Source of the DNA: Archangium gephyra
GTDB taxonomy: Bacteria > Myxococcota > Myxococcia > Myxococcales > Myxococcaceae
Direction of reading: 5' to 3'
Length of the DNA stretch: 64,000 bases
NCBI RefSeq assembly: GCF_001027285.1
Contig: NZ_CP011509.1
Location: forward strand, 11,494,501-11,558,500
The position numbers and the translations under genes were made by a program. The notes under the pieces are model-generated. The model was not told where the DNA came from, searched no databases, and was given only the letters and a program-made list of their open reading frames with translations. The number at the start of each line of letters is the position of its first letter. Positions within the stretch are counted from its first letter, which is position 1. Of the stretch, positions 25,285 through 34,316 are shown piece after piece.

Positions 25285-26163
25285 TCAGCGCGGGGTGCCC
25301 GCATCCGGTTTCGCCGCCGGATGCAGCAGCTCGAACAGCTCTTCCAGCCCGCGCCCCAACGAGGGGCCCGGCTGTAGCAGCGCCATGGACGGCACCTCGA
25401 CCCACCGGGCCTGTGAGAGCAACGGGAGCGAGGCCACCTTGTCCTTGCCTACGTCCACATCCGCGGCATCCACCACCACCTCCGGCCGCGAGGCCACCGC
25501 ACGTTCGAGCGAGTAATTGGCGTACGCCGAGCCCGCCTCGGCCGCGACGTTGATGGCGCCCGCATCGCGCAACAACTCATCCGCGAAGGAACCCGGCCCG
25601 GCGACGATGAGGGGCTCGAAGCCGTAGACGAACAGGACGCGAGGCGCCCGGGAGCCCTTGGCCCGCTCACGGATGCGGGCCCGGGTGGACTCGATGCCCT
25701 GGACGAGGGCCTCGGCCTCCTTCTGCTTCCCCAGCGCCTTGCCCACCGCACGCAACGCCTCCAGGGTATCCGCGACGGTATGCAGCGGCAGCAGCAGGAT
25801 GGGCACCCCCACCCTGGCCATCGTCTCCACCGCGCGCTGATTGCCAGGACCGGGCTGGACGAGCACGAGGTCCGGCTCGAGGCCCACCACCCTCTCGATG
25901 GAGGGGTTCACGAACCCTCCCACCCGGGGAACGCCGGCCACCTCCTTCGCCTCATCGAAGCTCGAGACGCCCACCAGCGTGCTCCCGGCGCCCAGGGCGA
26001 TCACCGTCTCCGTGAGCGACGGAACGAGCGTCACCACGCGCTTCACCTTCTCGGGGGGCTTGGGGCCCAGGAAACGGGGTCCTCCCTGAGGAGGAGCCGC
26101 GTGCACGGCGGTGACGAGGCACAGCGCGGCGAGCAGGACGAAGGGAGCGAGACGGGTCTTCAT
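25285..26163 (-). CDS. btuF: BtuF-like periplasmic cobalamin-binding protein
   Basis: The 292-aa class III solute-binding protein has signal peptide 1-22 (cleavage near VHA|AP). It shows the BtuF/FepB pattern VVTLVPSLTETVIALGAG, GGFVNPSIERVVGLEPDLVL and a late AGAINVA. It would deliver corrinoid to the BtuC permease encoded next. Substrate assignment follows from the riboswitch upstream of the operon. Confidence 0.85.
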   Translation of the reverse strand: MKTRLAPFVLLAALCLVTAVHAAPPQGGPRFLGPKPPEKVKRVVTLVPSLTETVIALGAGSTLVGVSSFDEAKEVAGVPRVGGFVNPSIERVVGLEPDLVLVQPGPGNQRAVETMARVGVPILLLPLHTVADTLEALRAVGKALGKQKEAEALVQGIESTRARIRERAKGSRAPRVLFVYGFEPLIVAGPGSFADELLRDAGAINVAAEAGSAYANYSLERAVASRPEVVVDAADVDVGKDKVASLPLLSQARWVEVPSMALLQPGPSLGRGLEELFELLHPAAKPDAGTPR

Positions 26164-26170
26164 GGGAGGC

Positions 26171-27796
26171 TCAAGGAATCGCGACGACATCACCGACGAG
26201 GGAGGGCCCACGGCTGCGTGGGCAGGCGAGGATGGGGGGCTCGGCACCGGGTCCCAGCCCGCGCCGCTCCACGAGCGAGTCACCCACCACCTCGATGACG
26301 AAGACGCGGCCCGCGTTGTTGTCGCCCACATAGGCCCGGCTGCCCACCACGGAGAAGCGGCCGGCGGAGGCAAGCGGGCACGAGGTCCCCGCGGGGCACC
26401 GCAGCGCGAGCGAGGCCACCACGCGGCCGTCCGTGCCGAGCAGCACCAGACCCGTGCCCTCCACGCCGATGAGGTTGAAGTTGCGGTCATAGATGCCCGA
26501 GCCGCCGCAGCTCACGAGCAACCGCTCCCCCACGGGGGCGAGCCAGAACGGGTTGAGGCAGTCCGCGCCGAGCTCGATGAGCTCCACCGCGCCCGTGGCG
26601 GGGTCGATGCGGGCCAGCAACCCGGGGCCTCCGACGGAGAAGTCCCGGGGGTCCAGGTTGCCGAGCGCGGCGTACACTCCGCCCTGGTGCACGGCGATGC
26701 CCGCGGGCGTGGGCTCGGAGGTATGGCCCGGGAAGGGCTTCAGGGCCTCGCCCGTGGGCAACTGGAAGGTGGCCGTGACGGTGGGCGCGGTGGGGTCCGC
26801 CACCGAGACCCGGACCACCTTGCCGCCCGCGGACGCATCCGTCTGCAGGTTGCCCAGCAGCGTGACGTACGCGTCCGAGCCCTCCAGCACGAAGCCATAC
26901 GGGTTGGTGTTCGCACCGAAGTTCACGCTGCCCACGTCGGTGAGCGACAGGCCGTTGGGGAAGCGCGGGCCAGGCGCTTCCGCGGGCTCCCCGTCGCGCC
27001 GGAGCACCTGCAACGTGTTGCTCGTGGAGTTGAGGACGAAGACGTAGGGCTCGCGCACGAGGAGGTGGTTGGGAACCAGGCCCGTGCCGTTCCAGGCGGG
27101 CAGCTCGCCATAGTCGGAGAGCCGGGCCTGGCGCAGCCGCATGGACGCATCCAGCACCAGCAGCACGTCCTGCATGCGCGCGACGGTCTGGGGACTGGTC
27201 CCCACCGCCACCGAGGGGCCCTTCACGTCCGTCCCGGCCTGGATGCCCACCACCTGCCCGGTGTTGAAGCACGCGGCGATGATGTCATAGGTGCAGGTGC
27301 CGCCCCGGCAGCTCCGCGAGTCCGCGCACACGGTGCCGCAAGCGCCGCAGTGGAAGGCATCCGTGTCCAGGTCCACGCACGAGCGGTCACAGCGCTCGGA
27401 GGACGCCAGGGCGCAGGCCGCCTTGCACTGCCCCTGCTCGCACACCTGGTCCGGAGCGCAGGCCGTGCCGCCCGCGCCCGCGCAGCCTCCACAGTGGGCC
27501 GGGTCCGACGCGGTGACGACGCACGCGTCCCCGCACCGCGTGGCGCCCGAGCGGCACTGACAGCCGCCCTCGACACACACCTCCGTGGAGGAGCAGACCA
27601 CGCCACAGGCCCCACAGTGGGCCGAGGTGCTGGCGAGGTCCACGCACGTGTCGCCACAGCGCGTCTGTCCCTCGGAGCACAAGGCGCCTTCGTCCGGGCA
27701 GCCCGCCAGCAACAGCGCCAGTGCGACCAGGAGCAGCGCCGTGGAGGCCCCTTCTCCCCCTGGGAGAGGACTGGGGTGAGGGTCTTTCCTGATCAT
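26171..27796 (-). CDS. Cys-rich, propeller-type surface lipoprotein of the B12 operon
   Basis: The 541-aa protein has lipobox LLLAGC (Cys33). Residues about 34-165 hold three Cys-rich units (CGDTCVDL...HCGACG), and the rest has YncE-like propeller blades (for example VFVLNSTSNTLQVLRR). The start ATG overlaps the stop of the TonB receptor (ATGA). By position (after btuB, before btuF) and fold type it may capture B12 at the surface like BtuG (inference). The first 18 codons contain PHPSPLPGGEG, which is translated from a REP-like element inserted in the signal-peptide coding region. Confidence 0.78.
   Translation of the reverse strand: MIRKDPHPSPLPGGEGASTALLLVALALLLAGCPDEGALCSEGQTRCGDTCVDLASTSAHCGACGVVCSSTEVCVEGGCQCRSGATRCGDACVVTASDPAHCGGCAGAGGTACAPDQVCEQGQCKAACALASSERCDRSCVDLDTDAFHCGACGTVCADSRSCRGGTCTYDIIAACFNTGQVVGIQAGTDVKGPSVAVGTSPQTVARMQDVLLVLDASMRLRQARLSDYGELPAWNGTGLVPNHLLVREPYVFVLNSTSNTLQVLRRDGEPAEAPGPRFPNGLSLTDVGSVNFGANTNPYGFVLEGSDAYVTLLGNLQTDASAGGKVVRVSVADPTAPTVTATFQLPTGEALKPFPGHTSEPTPAGIAVHQGGVYAALGNLDPRDFSVGGPGLLARIDPATGAVELIELGADCLNPFWLAPVGERLLVSCGGSGIYDRNFNLIGVEGTGLVLLGTDGRVVASLALRCPAGTSCPLASAGRFSVVGSRAYVGDNNAGRVFVIEVVGDSLVERRGLGPGAEPPILACPRSRGPSLVGDVVAIP
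27755..27790. repeat. REP-like palindrome (copy 2), inside a coding region
   Basis: TTCTCCCCCTGGGAGAG is followed by GACTGGGGTGAGGGT. It matches the copies near 55.73 and 63.52 kb. It encodes residues 6-16 of the propeller lipoprotein, immediately before the hydrophobic core of its signal peptide. Confidence 0.7.
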
Positions 27797-29790
27797 GGTG
27801 TCTCCGTCCCGGAGAAAGCCCCGGCCACCGACAGGTACACGGCGCGGCCGGGGAGCGGGTAGCCGACGAAGTCCTCGGCGCGCGCATCGAAGAGGTTCTT
27901 CACCTCGCAGGAGACCGTGAGCTCCGGGCGCGAGCCGAAGGTGCTGGAGAGCCCGGCATGCACGAAGGCGCGCCCGGGCAGCGACATCGAGCCATCCCGG
28001 GTGAGGGCATGGGCCGACTGCGCCACCACCTCCATGCGCCCCGTGAGCCACCGGGGTCCCCCCATCACCCGCGCCGCCAGCTTGTGCCGGGGCCGGTAGG
28101 GCAGCTCGCGCAGATAGAAGCGCTCATCCCGTTGCAGGTCGCTCGACACGGTGAGCGTGTAGCTGAAGGCCCCGGAGAGCAGCGGGTGCGGCCGCCACTC
28201 TCCCTCGGCCTCGAGTCCCACCACACGCGCGTTGGCGAAGTTGTACGGCCGGGCCGCGCCGGGCGGGTAGGCCTCGTAGGAGATGAGGTCCTCGTAGAGA
28301 CTCGCGAAGCCGCCCACCGAGGCGAAGGACTCCTCCGAGCGGTGCACCACCGCCGCGTCCGCGTACAGGGCGCTCTCGGGGCGCAGGTCCGGGTTGGGCA
28401 GCAGCGTGCCCTGGCGCACGTACAGCTCCAGGAAGGAGGGCGCGCGGTGGGCCCGGCCGGCGTTGGCGCGCAGCTCGAAGTCCGCGGGCAGCTCCACGGT
28501 GACGCCCACCTTCGGGGACAGCAGCGTGTACGGTCCCGCCCGCTCCACGCGCAGCGAGGGCGCGAGGGTGAGCTGCCCGTCCCACAGCAGCACCTCGTCC
28601 ATCGCCATCACGCTCGCGCGCGGCCACGCCGGGTCTCCGCCGGAGGCCTCGTTCGTGTCCGCGGCCGTCACGGACTCACCGCCCACGCTCACCAGCGCGG
28701 ACAGCGCGTGCCACCCGCCCAGCAGCACCCGCCCCTCCAGCTCCACCCCGCCCAGCTGCTGCACCTGCGGCTCCGATTGGCTCCAGAGGCCCCCCGCCAG
28801 GGCAATCCGGTCCCGGCGGTAGTACGCGCGCGCGTTCGTCCGCACGCCGCCCGGCAGCGTCCCCATCACCCGCAGGCTCGCCGAGCCGCGTCCTCCCGAC
28901 TGCCGCGCGTCCGCGCTCGGGTTCTGCGCCGTGCCCGCGAGGCCCCGCTCGTCGAAGGAGAGCTCCCCCATCAGGTCCGCGGAGAAGCCCCCGCCCAGCT
29001 CGCGCCGCAGCCGCAGCAGGCCCCCTGCCCCGCGTGCGTCGTTGTTGGTGCGCCGCTGCTCGACGAGCGCATCACCGGGCAGCGTGGGGCTCGGATCGAA
29101 GAGGTATGGGAAGCGCCCGCTGGAGGTACCTCCGTGGACGAGCACCAGCGCCTCGCCCCCCGCGAGCGGACCCGAGGCGGACAACCACCCGAGCGCCGTG
29201 TCCCAGCTGCCGTAGGACAACTCCCCCGCCACGCGCGCCTCCGCACCGGGACGGCGGGTGATGATGTTGACGACGCCGCCCAGGCCTCCCGAGCCGTAGC
29301 GTGCGCCCGCGCCACCGCGCAGCACCTCGAAGCGCTCGGCCATCGCCGCGGGCACGCGCGACAGGTCCGCGATGCCGCCGGGTCCATTGAGGGGAACACC
29401 ATCGAGCAGCACCAGCGTCGCGTTGGAGGACGCGCCCCGCACCACGAGGCTCTTGCTCTGCCCGTAGCCCCCCACGTCCTGCAGCGTGACGCCCGGAGCG
29501 GTGGACAGCATCGCCGCGGTGTCCCGGGCCGCGCCGCCGAACCCGTCCACGTGGATGACGGTGAGGGCGCCGCTCGGATCCCTCCGCGACGCGGAGTCCG
29601 GGGGCGCGGGAGCCTCGGCCGTCTCCACCACCTGCACGGTAGGGACGCGGAAGGGCTCGCCTCCCGGCGCATCCGGGGACGGCGGAGCCGGAGTCTCCTG
29701 GGGAGGCGGCGGCGCCTGCTGCGCCAGCGCGGAACCACTCGTGCTGAGCGCCAGGCAGAGCCACCGCCCGGCGAGGTGCGACCGCCGCAT
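27793..29790 (-). CDS. btuB: TonB-dependent outer-membrane receptor, BtuB-like
   Basis: The 665-aa protein has a signal peptide (ending SALAQQ), a probable TonB box region (VPTVQVVE), a plug domain with GGYGQSKSLVVRG, LDGVPLN and YGSGGLGGVVNI, and a beta-barrel ending AVYLSVAGAFSG. The cobalamin riboswitch directly upstream assigns it to corrinoid uptake. It is translationally coupled to the propeller lipoprotein. I used ATG 29790 (MRRSHLAGRW), which gives the signal peptide; 45 further codons upstream fall in the riboswitch. Confidence 0.88.
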   Translation of the reverse strand: MRRSHLAGRWLCLALSTSGSALAQQAPPPPQETPAPPSPDAPGGEPFRVPTVQVVETAEAPAPPDSASRRDPSGALTVIHVDGFGGAARDTAAMLSTAPGVTLQDVGGYGQSKSLVVRGASSNATLVLLDGVPLNGPGGIADLSRVPAAMAERFEVLRGGAGARYGSGGLGGVVNIITRRPGAEARVAGELSYGSWDTALGWLSASGPLAGGEALVLVHGGTSSGRFPYLFDPSPTLPGDALVEQRRTNNDARGAGGLLRLRRELGGGFSADLMGELSFDERGLAGTAQNPSADARQSGGRGSASLRVMGTLPGGVRTNARAYYRRDRIALAGGLWSQSEPQVQQLGGVELEGRVLLGGWHALSALVSVGGESVTAADTNEASGGDPAWPRASVMAMDEVLLWDGQLTLAPSLRVERAGPYTLLSPKVGVTVELPADFELRANAGRAHRAPSFLELYVRQGTLLPNPDLRPESALYADAAVVHRSEESFASVGGFASLYEDLISYEAYPPGAARPYNFANARVVGLEAEGEWRPHPLLSGAFSYTLTVSSDLQRDERFYLRELPYRPRHKLAARVMGGPRWLTGRMEVVAQSAHALTRDGSMSLPGRAFVHAGLSSTFGSRPELTVSCEVKNLFDARAEDFVGYPLPGRAVYLSVAGAFSGTETP

Positions 29791-29855
29791 GAACCCGCCT
29801 TCCGCTCTCTCCGTCGAAGAGAGAAGGCAAACGCGGGCAGCTCGCGCCCACACCC

Positions 29856-30068
29856 CTGGGCAGGTCTCCTGGCTGTCGGACTCCGGCCGAGACGCACGCC
29901 GCGTCTCCCAGAAGGGCTCCTCCACCTTCCCCCGGTTGCAACACCGGAGTGGCGACTGCCGAGGACCCCTGCCCTGACCTCAGGGCTGCCCGATCACAGT
30001 GGCGGGACCGCGCCGGACTCGCACCGGCTTCCCTCTTGAAGGCCCGGCATGGGCACCCAAGGGCAGGC
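29856..30068 (-). promoter_or_regulatory. Cobalamin riboswitch B
   Basis: On the minus strand the element shows GGGAAGCCGGTGCGAGTCC, GCGGTCCCGCCACTGTGA, GCCACTCCGG, CGGGGGAAGG and the exact B12 box AGCCAGGAGACCTGCC. It ends about 70 nt before the btuB-like start. It should repress btuB, the propeller lipoprotein, btuF and btuC when cobalamin is plentiful. Confidence 0.95.
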
Positions 30069-30081
30069 CCTTCCTAGGGGC

Positions 30082-30513
30082 TCAACCCCCGCGCGTCAAG
30101 CCACCCTCGGTGGCGTGCGTCGCCGCCCGGCCAGCGCGGGAGTGGCGCGCCAGCCAGTCGAGGATGAACTGGTTGAAGGCGGAGAAGTCGACGAAGGTGG
30201 CCAGCACGTCCCCGAAGCGCAGCGAGGCCCGGTCGAACAACGGCGTGGGCCGCCCCGGAATCAACAGCGTGCCGTTGTGCCACGTGCCGTTGTGGCTGCC
30301 GTCGTCGGCGACGTACCAGACGCCCGTGTGCTTCTCCTCGCTGAAGGTGGCGTGCACCCGCGAGACCGTGGGGTCCTCGACGATGATGTCGTTGTCCGGT
30401 GTACGCCCCAGCGTGATGCCCGGGACCGGCGTGGTGATGCCCTGTGGGCGCTTGCGCACCTCGAGCACGAGCGGCTCGGCGAGCGTGGGCCGGCGCAGCG
30501 ACAGGCCCGTCAT
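30082..30513 (-). CDS. FHA domain protein
   Basis: The 143-aa product carries an FHA domain (about residues 25-110) with GRTPDND, SRVHA and DGSHNGTWHNG, which binds phospho-threonine targets. The short C-terminal tail has no recognised domain. The start is uncertain: ATG 30513 puts the FHA domain near the N-terminus, while the frame stays open to 30900. A nearby Ser/Thr kinase gene (31.6-33.2 kb) is a possible partner. Confidence 0.75.
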   Translation of the reverse strand: MTGLSLRRPTLAEPLVLEVRKRPQGITTPVPGITLGRTPDNDIIVEDPTVSRVHATFSEEKHTGVWYVADDGSHNGTWHNGTLLIPGRPTPLFDRASLRFGDVLATFVDFSAFNQFILDWLARHSRAGRAATHATEGGLTRGG

Positions 30514-30911
30514 GGTGCTTCGGGTGAAGAGGGGACGCACTCCCATGGGAGGCGCCTCCCACACGAGCACCGGCCAGCGCACGGCGTGTCGCACGGAGTG
30601 CGGGTCATCGAGAAACTGAGAGGCGAGGGCGGAGAACTTCAGATGCACGGGACTGCCCTCCAGCACACGAGGGGGGTACCGGAGAGGGTGTGCATGGAGG
30701 CTGATCCGGACCAGTCCCCCCTCGGCCGGTGCGGGCGAGGAGGACAGCCACGCTGGAAGTGCGCGCCCGTCCCGTAACACGGACACACGAAGCGTTGCTG
30801 TACGCCTCGCGCGAGCGTGCTCCGAGGAAAACACCGCTGGCACGGCAGCTGCTCTGTGCAGCAGACAACCGCGCCATGGAGGCGCGAAGGAGAAGGACAA
30901 AGGTGGTCGAG
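30514..30911. other. Divergent intergenic region
   Basis: About 400 bp lie between the chosen FHA start and the next plus-strand gene. Open frames exist on both strands, but none shows family features I recognise. The FHA protein may start further upstream in this stretch. Confidence 0.35.
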
Positions 30912-31166
30912 ATGCTGACGGCGGGGAAGCGGTTGGCGGTGTTCTCCATCCGCGAGGGCAAGGGCGGGAGCATCTGGGTGCGGGCGGGGAGCGCGTTCGT
31001 GAACAAGGACGGCTCGCTCAACGTGCTGCTGGATGTGCTGCCGCTGGATGGGAAGCTGCACGTGCGCGAGGCGGGGGACAAGAAGGACACGGTGCAGGCG
31101 GGAGGGGGTGGGCGCTACGGGCTGGACGGCGGGCTGGACTCGCTGCCGGTGGGGGGCCACTCGTGA
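30912..31166 (+). CDS. Conserved small protein, hypothetical
   Basis: The 84-aa protein begins MLTAGKRLAVFSIREGKGG, with SIWVRAGSAFVNKDGSLNV in the middle. It looks like a compact beta protein. AAAGGTGG precedes the ATG at 30912; an in-frame ATG at 30876 is an alternative. Its stop overlaps the start of the ComEA-like gene by 4 nt (GTGA), so they are coupled. Confidence 0.65.
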   Translation: MLTAGKRLAVFSIREGKGGSIWVRAGSAFVNKDGSLNVLLDVLPLDGKLHVREAGDKKDTVQAGGGGRYGLDGGLDSLPVGGHS

Positions 31167-31537
31167 GCGGACGGGTGATGCAGGTGACGGCGGTGCTGGG
31201 GCTGTTGTTGCTGCTGGGGCCCGCAGGCGCGGGAGCCGCTCAGGCGAAGACGCGGACGCAGTACACCGGGGTGGTGAACCTCAACGAGGCGACGGTGGCG
31301 CAGTTGGATCTGCTGCCGGGCGTGGGCGGGAAGGCCGCGCAGCGCATCATCACCTGGCGGGAGAAGCGGGCCTTCAAGCGCATCGAGGAGTTGGTGCGCG
31401 TGAAGGGCTTCGGCAAGAAGCAGTTCCTGAAGCTCAAGCCGTACCTGACGCTGCAGGGCCCGACGACGCTGAAGGTGGAGAAGGTGCCGGTGCGGGCCGA
31501 CGAGGTCCGCATCACCGGCTCCGTCGCGAAGCGCTGA
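31163..31537 (+). CDS. comEA: ComEA-like helix-hairpin-helix protein
   Basis: The 124-aa protein has an N-terminal signal or anchor (residues 5-27). The ComEA-type helix-hairpin-helix domain follows: VNLNEATVAQLDLLPGVGG, AQRIITWRE and KGFGKKQFLKLKPYL (about 38-93). ComEA binds DNA in the periplasm for uptake during transformation; short HhH proteins of this kind can also have other DNA roles. The GTG start overlaps the upstream stop. Confidence 0.85.
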   Translation: MSGRVMQVTAVLGLLLLLGPAGAGAAQAKTRTQYTGVVNLNEATVAQLDLLPGVGGKAAQRIITWREKRAFKRIEELVRVKGFGKKQFLKLKPYLTLQGPTTLKVEKVPVRADEVRITGSVAKR

Positions 31538-31550
31538 GAGTCCGGGCAGG

Positions 31551-31577
31551 GAGGGTGCCCATCCCGTGGGCATCCTC
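31551..31577. terminator. Hairpin between convergent comEA and kinase genes
   Basis: GAGGGTGCCCA and TGGGCATCCTC form an 11-bp stem (one G-T pair) around a 5-nt loop. There is no clear T-tract, but the position between two stop codons fits a bidirectional terminator. Confidence 0.5.
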
Positions 31578-31588
31578 TCGTCCCGCGC

Positions 31589-33226
31589 TCACCGGCCGGT
31601 GGCGCGGGGCGGCAGCGAGATGGCGTCGGCCCGCTCGGTGAGGGCCATGTCGGGCGTGAGCTGGAGCGGCTGGACGGGCGCGGAGGTCAGGGTGGTGGCC
31701 TCGCGCATGGCCTCGACGAGCTGCTGCCGGCCATGGGGATAGGGAGCTTCCGCGCCGGTGAGCAACAGGAGCTGGTGCTGCAGGGCCTCGCCCGAGGGCG
31801 TGCGCTGCTCCGGGTCGTGCTGGAGCAGTCCCATGATGATGGCGTCCAGCATGGGCGAGATGCCGGGCACGGAGTGGGAGGGCGGCAGCAGCTCCTGGCG
31901 GGTGGAGGCGACCATCAGCTCCGCCTCGTTCTCGCCCTGCAGGACGCGCTGGCCGGTGAGGGCCTCGTGGAGGGTGAGGCCGAGGGCGAAGAGGTCCGCC
32001 CGGCCATCCAGGGGCTTGCCGTAGGCCTGCTCCGGCGCCATGTAGCCCGCCTTGCCGCGCACCGTCTGCGCCTGGGTGAGGGCGATCTGGTTGGCCGCGC
32101 GCGCGATGCCGAAGTCCGACACCTTCACCTCGCCGATGCGCGAGAGCAGGACGTTGGGTGGGTTGAGATCGCGGTGCACCAGGCCCAGCGGCTCGCCCTT
32201 GGGGCCGGTGCGGCCGTGCATATACGTCAGCGCGGAGGCGACCTCCACGCCGATATAGGCCACCGCCGCCGGAGGCAGCCGCTTCCAGGACACGCGCCGC
32301 AGCAGCGCGCTCAGCGGCATGCCGTCCACGAACTCCATGGCCAGGAAGACGGTGCCCTGGTGCCGGCCCAGGTCGAGCACCTGGACGATGTTGGGGTGGA
32401 TGAGCAGCGAGCCCAGCTCGGCCTCGCGCCGGAACAGGCCGAGGAACTCCTCGTTGTCCGCGTACGCCGGGAGGATGCGCTTGATGGCCACCTGCTTCTC
32501 GAAGCCGCCCTCGGGGCTGTAGGTGGCGCGGAACACCTCGGCCATGCCGCCCACGCCCAGCCGCTCGTGGAGGAAGTACTTCCCCATGACGTCCTTCTCA
32601 CGGATGGCGCGCAGCGCGTCCTCGGCCTTGCCCACGATGACGCTGGCCAGCGTCGCCGCCAGCGGCCCGTAGCAGAAGAGGAACACGCAGCGCAGCAGCA
32701 CCATGGGGAACGTCAGGGTGCTCAGGGACTCGGGCGGGAGCCGGGGCTGGGCCACCAGCAGGTACAGCGCCATGTACTCCAGCGCCACCAGCGCCGCCGC
32801 CGCGTAGGCCAGCTTCTTTCCCGCGCGCAGCGCACACACCACGATGAGCGCGCCCCAGGCCACCAGGGGCGGCGTGGTGAGCGCGTACACGGCGCCATGG
32901 GAGTACACGTCCATGACGAACACCGCCGCCGGAATGGACACGGTGATGGCGCTGTCCACCCACTGCATCGCCGGGTGGAAGCCGCCCCGCCGCAGCTCCC
33001 GCAGCATGAACGTGTAGTAGAGGCTCAGTCCGCCCGTCAGCCCCGCGATGCCCAGCGCCAGCCGCCAGCCGATCACCCCGCCGAGCAGCACCGCGGCCGT
33101 ACAGCTCAGCAACGTCATTCCCCGCATGAAGCGCGCGATGGACATCTCGCGAGGGACGACGTCCTGATCCAGGTACTCCTGCAGCAGGCGTGCGGAGTGC
33201 GATGCGCGGGGGGCGGCGGCTTCCAT
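31589..33226 (-). CDS. Ser/Thr protein kinase with N-terminal multi-pass membrane domain
   Basis: The 545-aa protein has about six hydrophobic helices (residues 35-205), followed by a Hanks-type kinase domain (about 218-480) with GVGGMAEV, AIKRIL, VHRDLNPPN and DFG, and a short C-terminal tail. The membrane domain preceding the kinase is unusual compared with single-anchor PSTKs and may sense an envelope signal. Kinase motifs are complete. Confidence 0.92.
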   Translation of the reverse strand: MEAAAPRASHSARLLQEYLDQDVVPREMSIARFMRGMTLLSCTAAVLLGGVIGWRLALGIAGLTGGLSLYYTFMLRELRRGGFHPAMQWVDSAITVSIPAAVFVMDVYSHGAVYALTTPPLVAWGALIVVCALRAGKKLAYAAAALVALEYMALYLLVAQPRLPPESLSTLTFPMVLLRCVFLFCYGPLAATLASVIVGKAEDALRAIREKDVMGKYFLHERLGVGGMAEVFRATYSPEGGFEKQVAIKRILPAYADNEEFLGLFRREAELGSLLIHPNIVQVLDLGRHQGTVFLAMEFVDGMPLSALLRRVSWKRLPPAAVAYIGVEVASALTYMHGRTGPKGEPLGLVHRDLNPPNVLLSRIGEVKVSDFGIARAANQIALTQAQTVRGKAGYMAPEQAYGKPLDGRADLFALGLTLHEALTGQRVLQGENEAELMVASTRQELLPPSHSVPGISPMLDAIIMGLLQHDPEQRTPSGEALQHQLLLLTGAEAPYPHGRQQLVEAMREATTLTSAPVQPLQLTPDMALTERADAISLPPRATGR

Positions 33227-33297
33227 GGAGCGCCAGTCTATCCGACTTCCTGGCGCGCCATTGCCGTGCCCCCTGCCCCTCCGGGCAAGCCCGGCCC

Positions 33298-33921
33298 CTA
33301 GCCGAACGTCATGTTCATCAGCTTCACGATGGGCTCATCCCCATAGAAGTCGATGATGTTCACCGACGCGTACCCCTGCTCCATCCGGAACAGGTTGGCG
33401 TCCGGCATGCCCAGCGCCTCGGACAGCAGCGTCCGGTTCACCCCGCCGTGCGACACCAGCACGAACGTCTCGCCCGCGTGCCGCGTCCGCAGCTCCCGGC
33501 CCGCCGCCAACACCCGCTCGCGCATCTCCGGGTAGCTCTCCCCCTCCGGGAAGCGCACCCGCGTCGGATGCGCCATCCACTCCGCGTACACCTGCGGATA
33601 GCGCTGCTCCGCCTCCTCGTAGCTGAGCCCCTCGAAGAGACCGAAGTCGATCTCCCGGAACGCCGCCTCCGTGTCCACCGACATGCCCTTCAGCTCCGCC
33701 AACGGCGCCGCGCTCTCCCGGGCCCGCTGCCGGGGGCTCGTGTAGATGCGCAGCAGCGGCGCCTCGGACAGGAACCGCGCGGCACGCTCCGCCTGCAACC
33801 GGCCCGCGGACGACAACCCCACGTCCAGCCGCCCGTAGCACCGGCCCCGCATCTCCTCCACGGGCTGCCCGTGGCGCACCAGCACCATCCGCGTCACACC
33901 CTTCGGAAGCCGCCAGTCCAT
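33298..33921 (-). CDS. cobC: Histidine phosphatase, probable alpha-ribazole phosphatase
   Basis: The 207-aa phosphoglycerate-mutase-like enzyme has LVRHGQPVEEMRGRCYGRLD, in which RHG carries the catalytic His, and a second His in VSHGGVNR. CobC removes phosphate from alpha-ribazole phosphate in the late cobalamin pathway. The adjacent cobS relic, coupled by TGATG, supports this assignment over a general phosphatase. Motifs are intact, so it may persist for another role or for salvage. Confidence 0.78.
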   Translation of the reverse strand: MDWRLPKGVTRMVLVRHGQPVEEMRGRCYGRLDVGLSSAGRLQAERAARFLSEAPLLRIYTSPRQRARESAAPLAELKGMSVDTEAAFREIDFGLFEGLSYEEAEQRYPQVYAEWMAHPTRVRFPEGESYPEMRERVLAAGRELRTRHAGETFVLVSHGGVNRTLLSEALGMPDANLFRMEQGYASVNIIDFYGDEPIVKLMNMTFG

Positions 33922-34250
33922 CACCCCTCCCCCAGCCCGAGCAGCACCACGAACACCCACGTCTCACATACTTCCGTGTTCGCTCCCATCGTCTCTCCCG
34001 TCATCCCCCCCATCCTTTGCATCCACCAGACGCCCTGGATCGCCGACACCGCCGTCACCCCACCGAGTATCACGCCTCCCCGCCCTCCGAGCACACCCAC
34101 CGCCCGTGCGAGCACCCGCAGCCCCCCGCGCAGCGCCCCCATCAGGGAAAACCCCCACGTCGCACGGCCCACGTCCGCCGCGTCGAACGCGGCCGCCCCG
34201 GGCACGGGGATGCGGCTGAGGTAGGTGATGCCGGCGAACAGGCGCCTCAT
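33921..34250 (-). pseudogene. cobS: cobS relic with internal deletion (adenosylcobinamide-GDP ribazoletransferase)
   Basis: The 109-aa reading frame begins MRRLFAGITYLSRIPVPG, a typical CobS N-terminus, and ends with QRMGGMTGETMGANTEV, the typical CobS C-terminal motif. About 140 central residues, including the DGLADTADG active-site segment, are missing, since the family is about 250 aa. The join is in frame and the stop still overlaps the cobC start. It is probably non-functional; a very short functional variant cannot be excluded by eye. Confidence 0.72.
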
Positions 34251-34316
34251 GGGGAGCGCGCCTCTTGCCACGTTTTCAGGCGAATGGCACCCCCACTCGA
34301 CACCCCACTCGACGCC

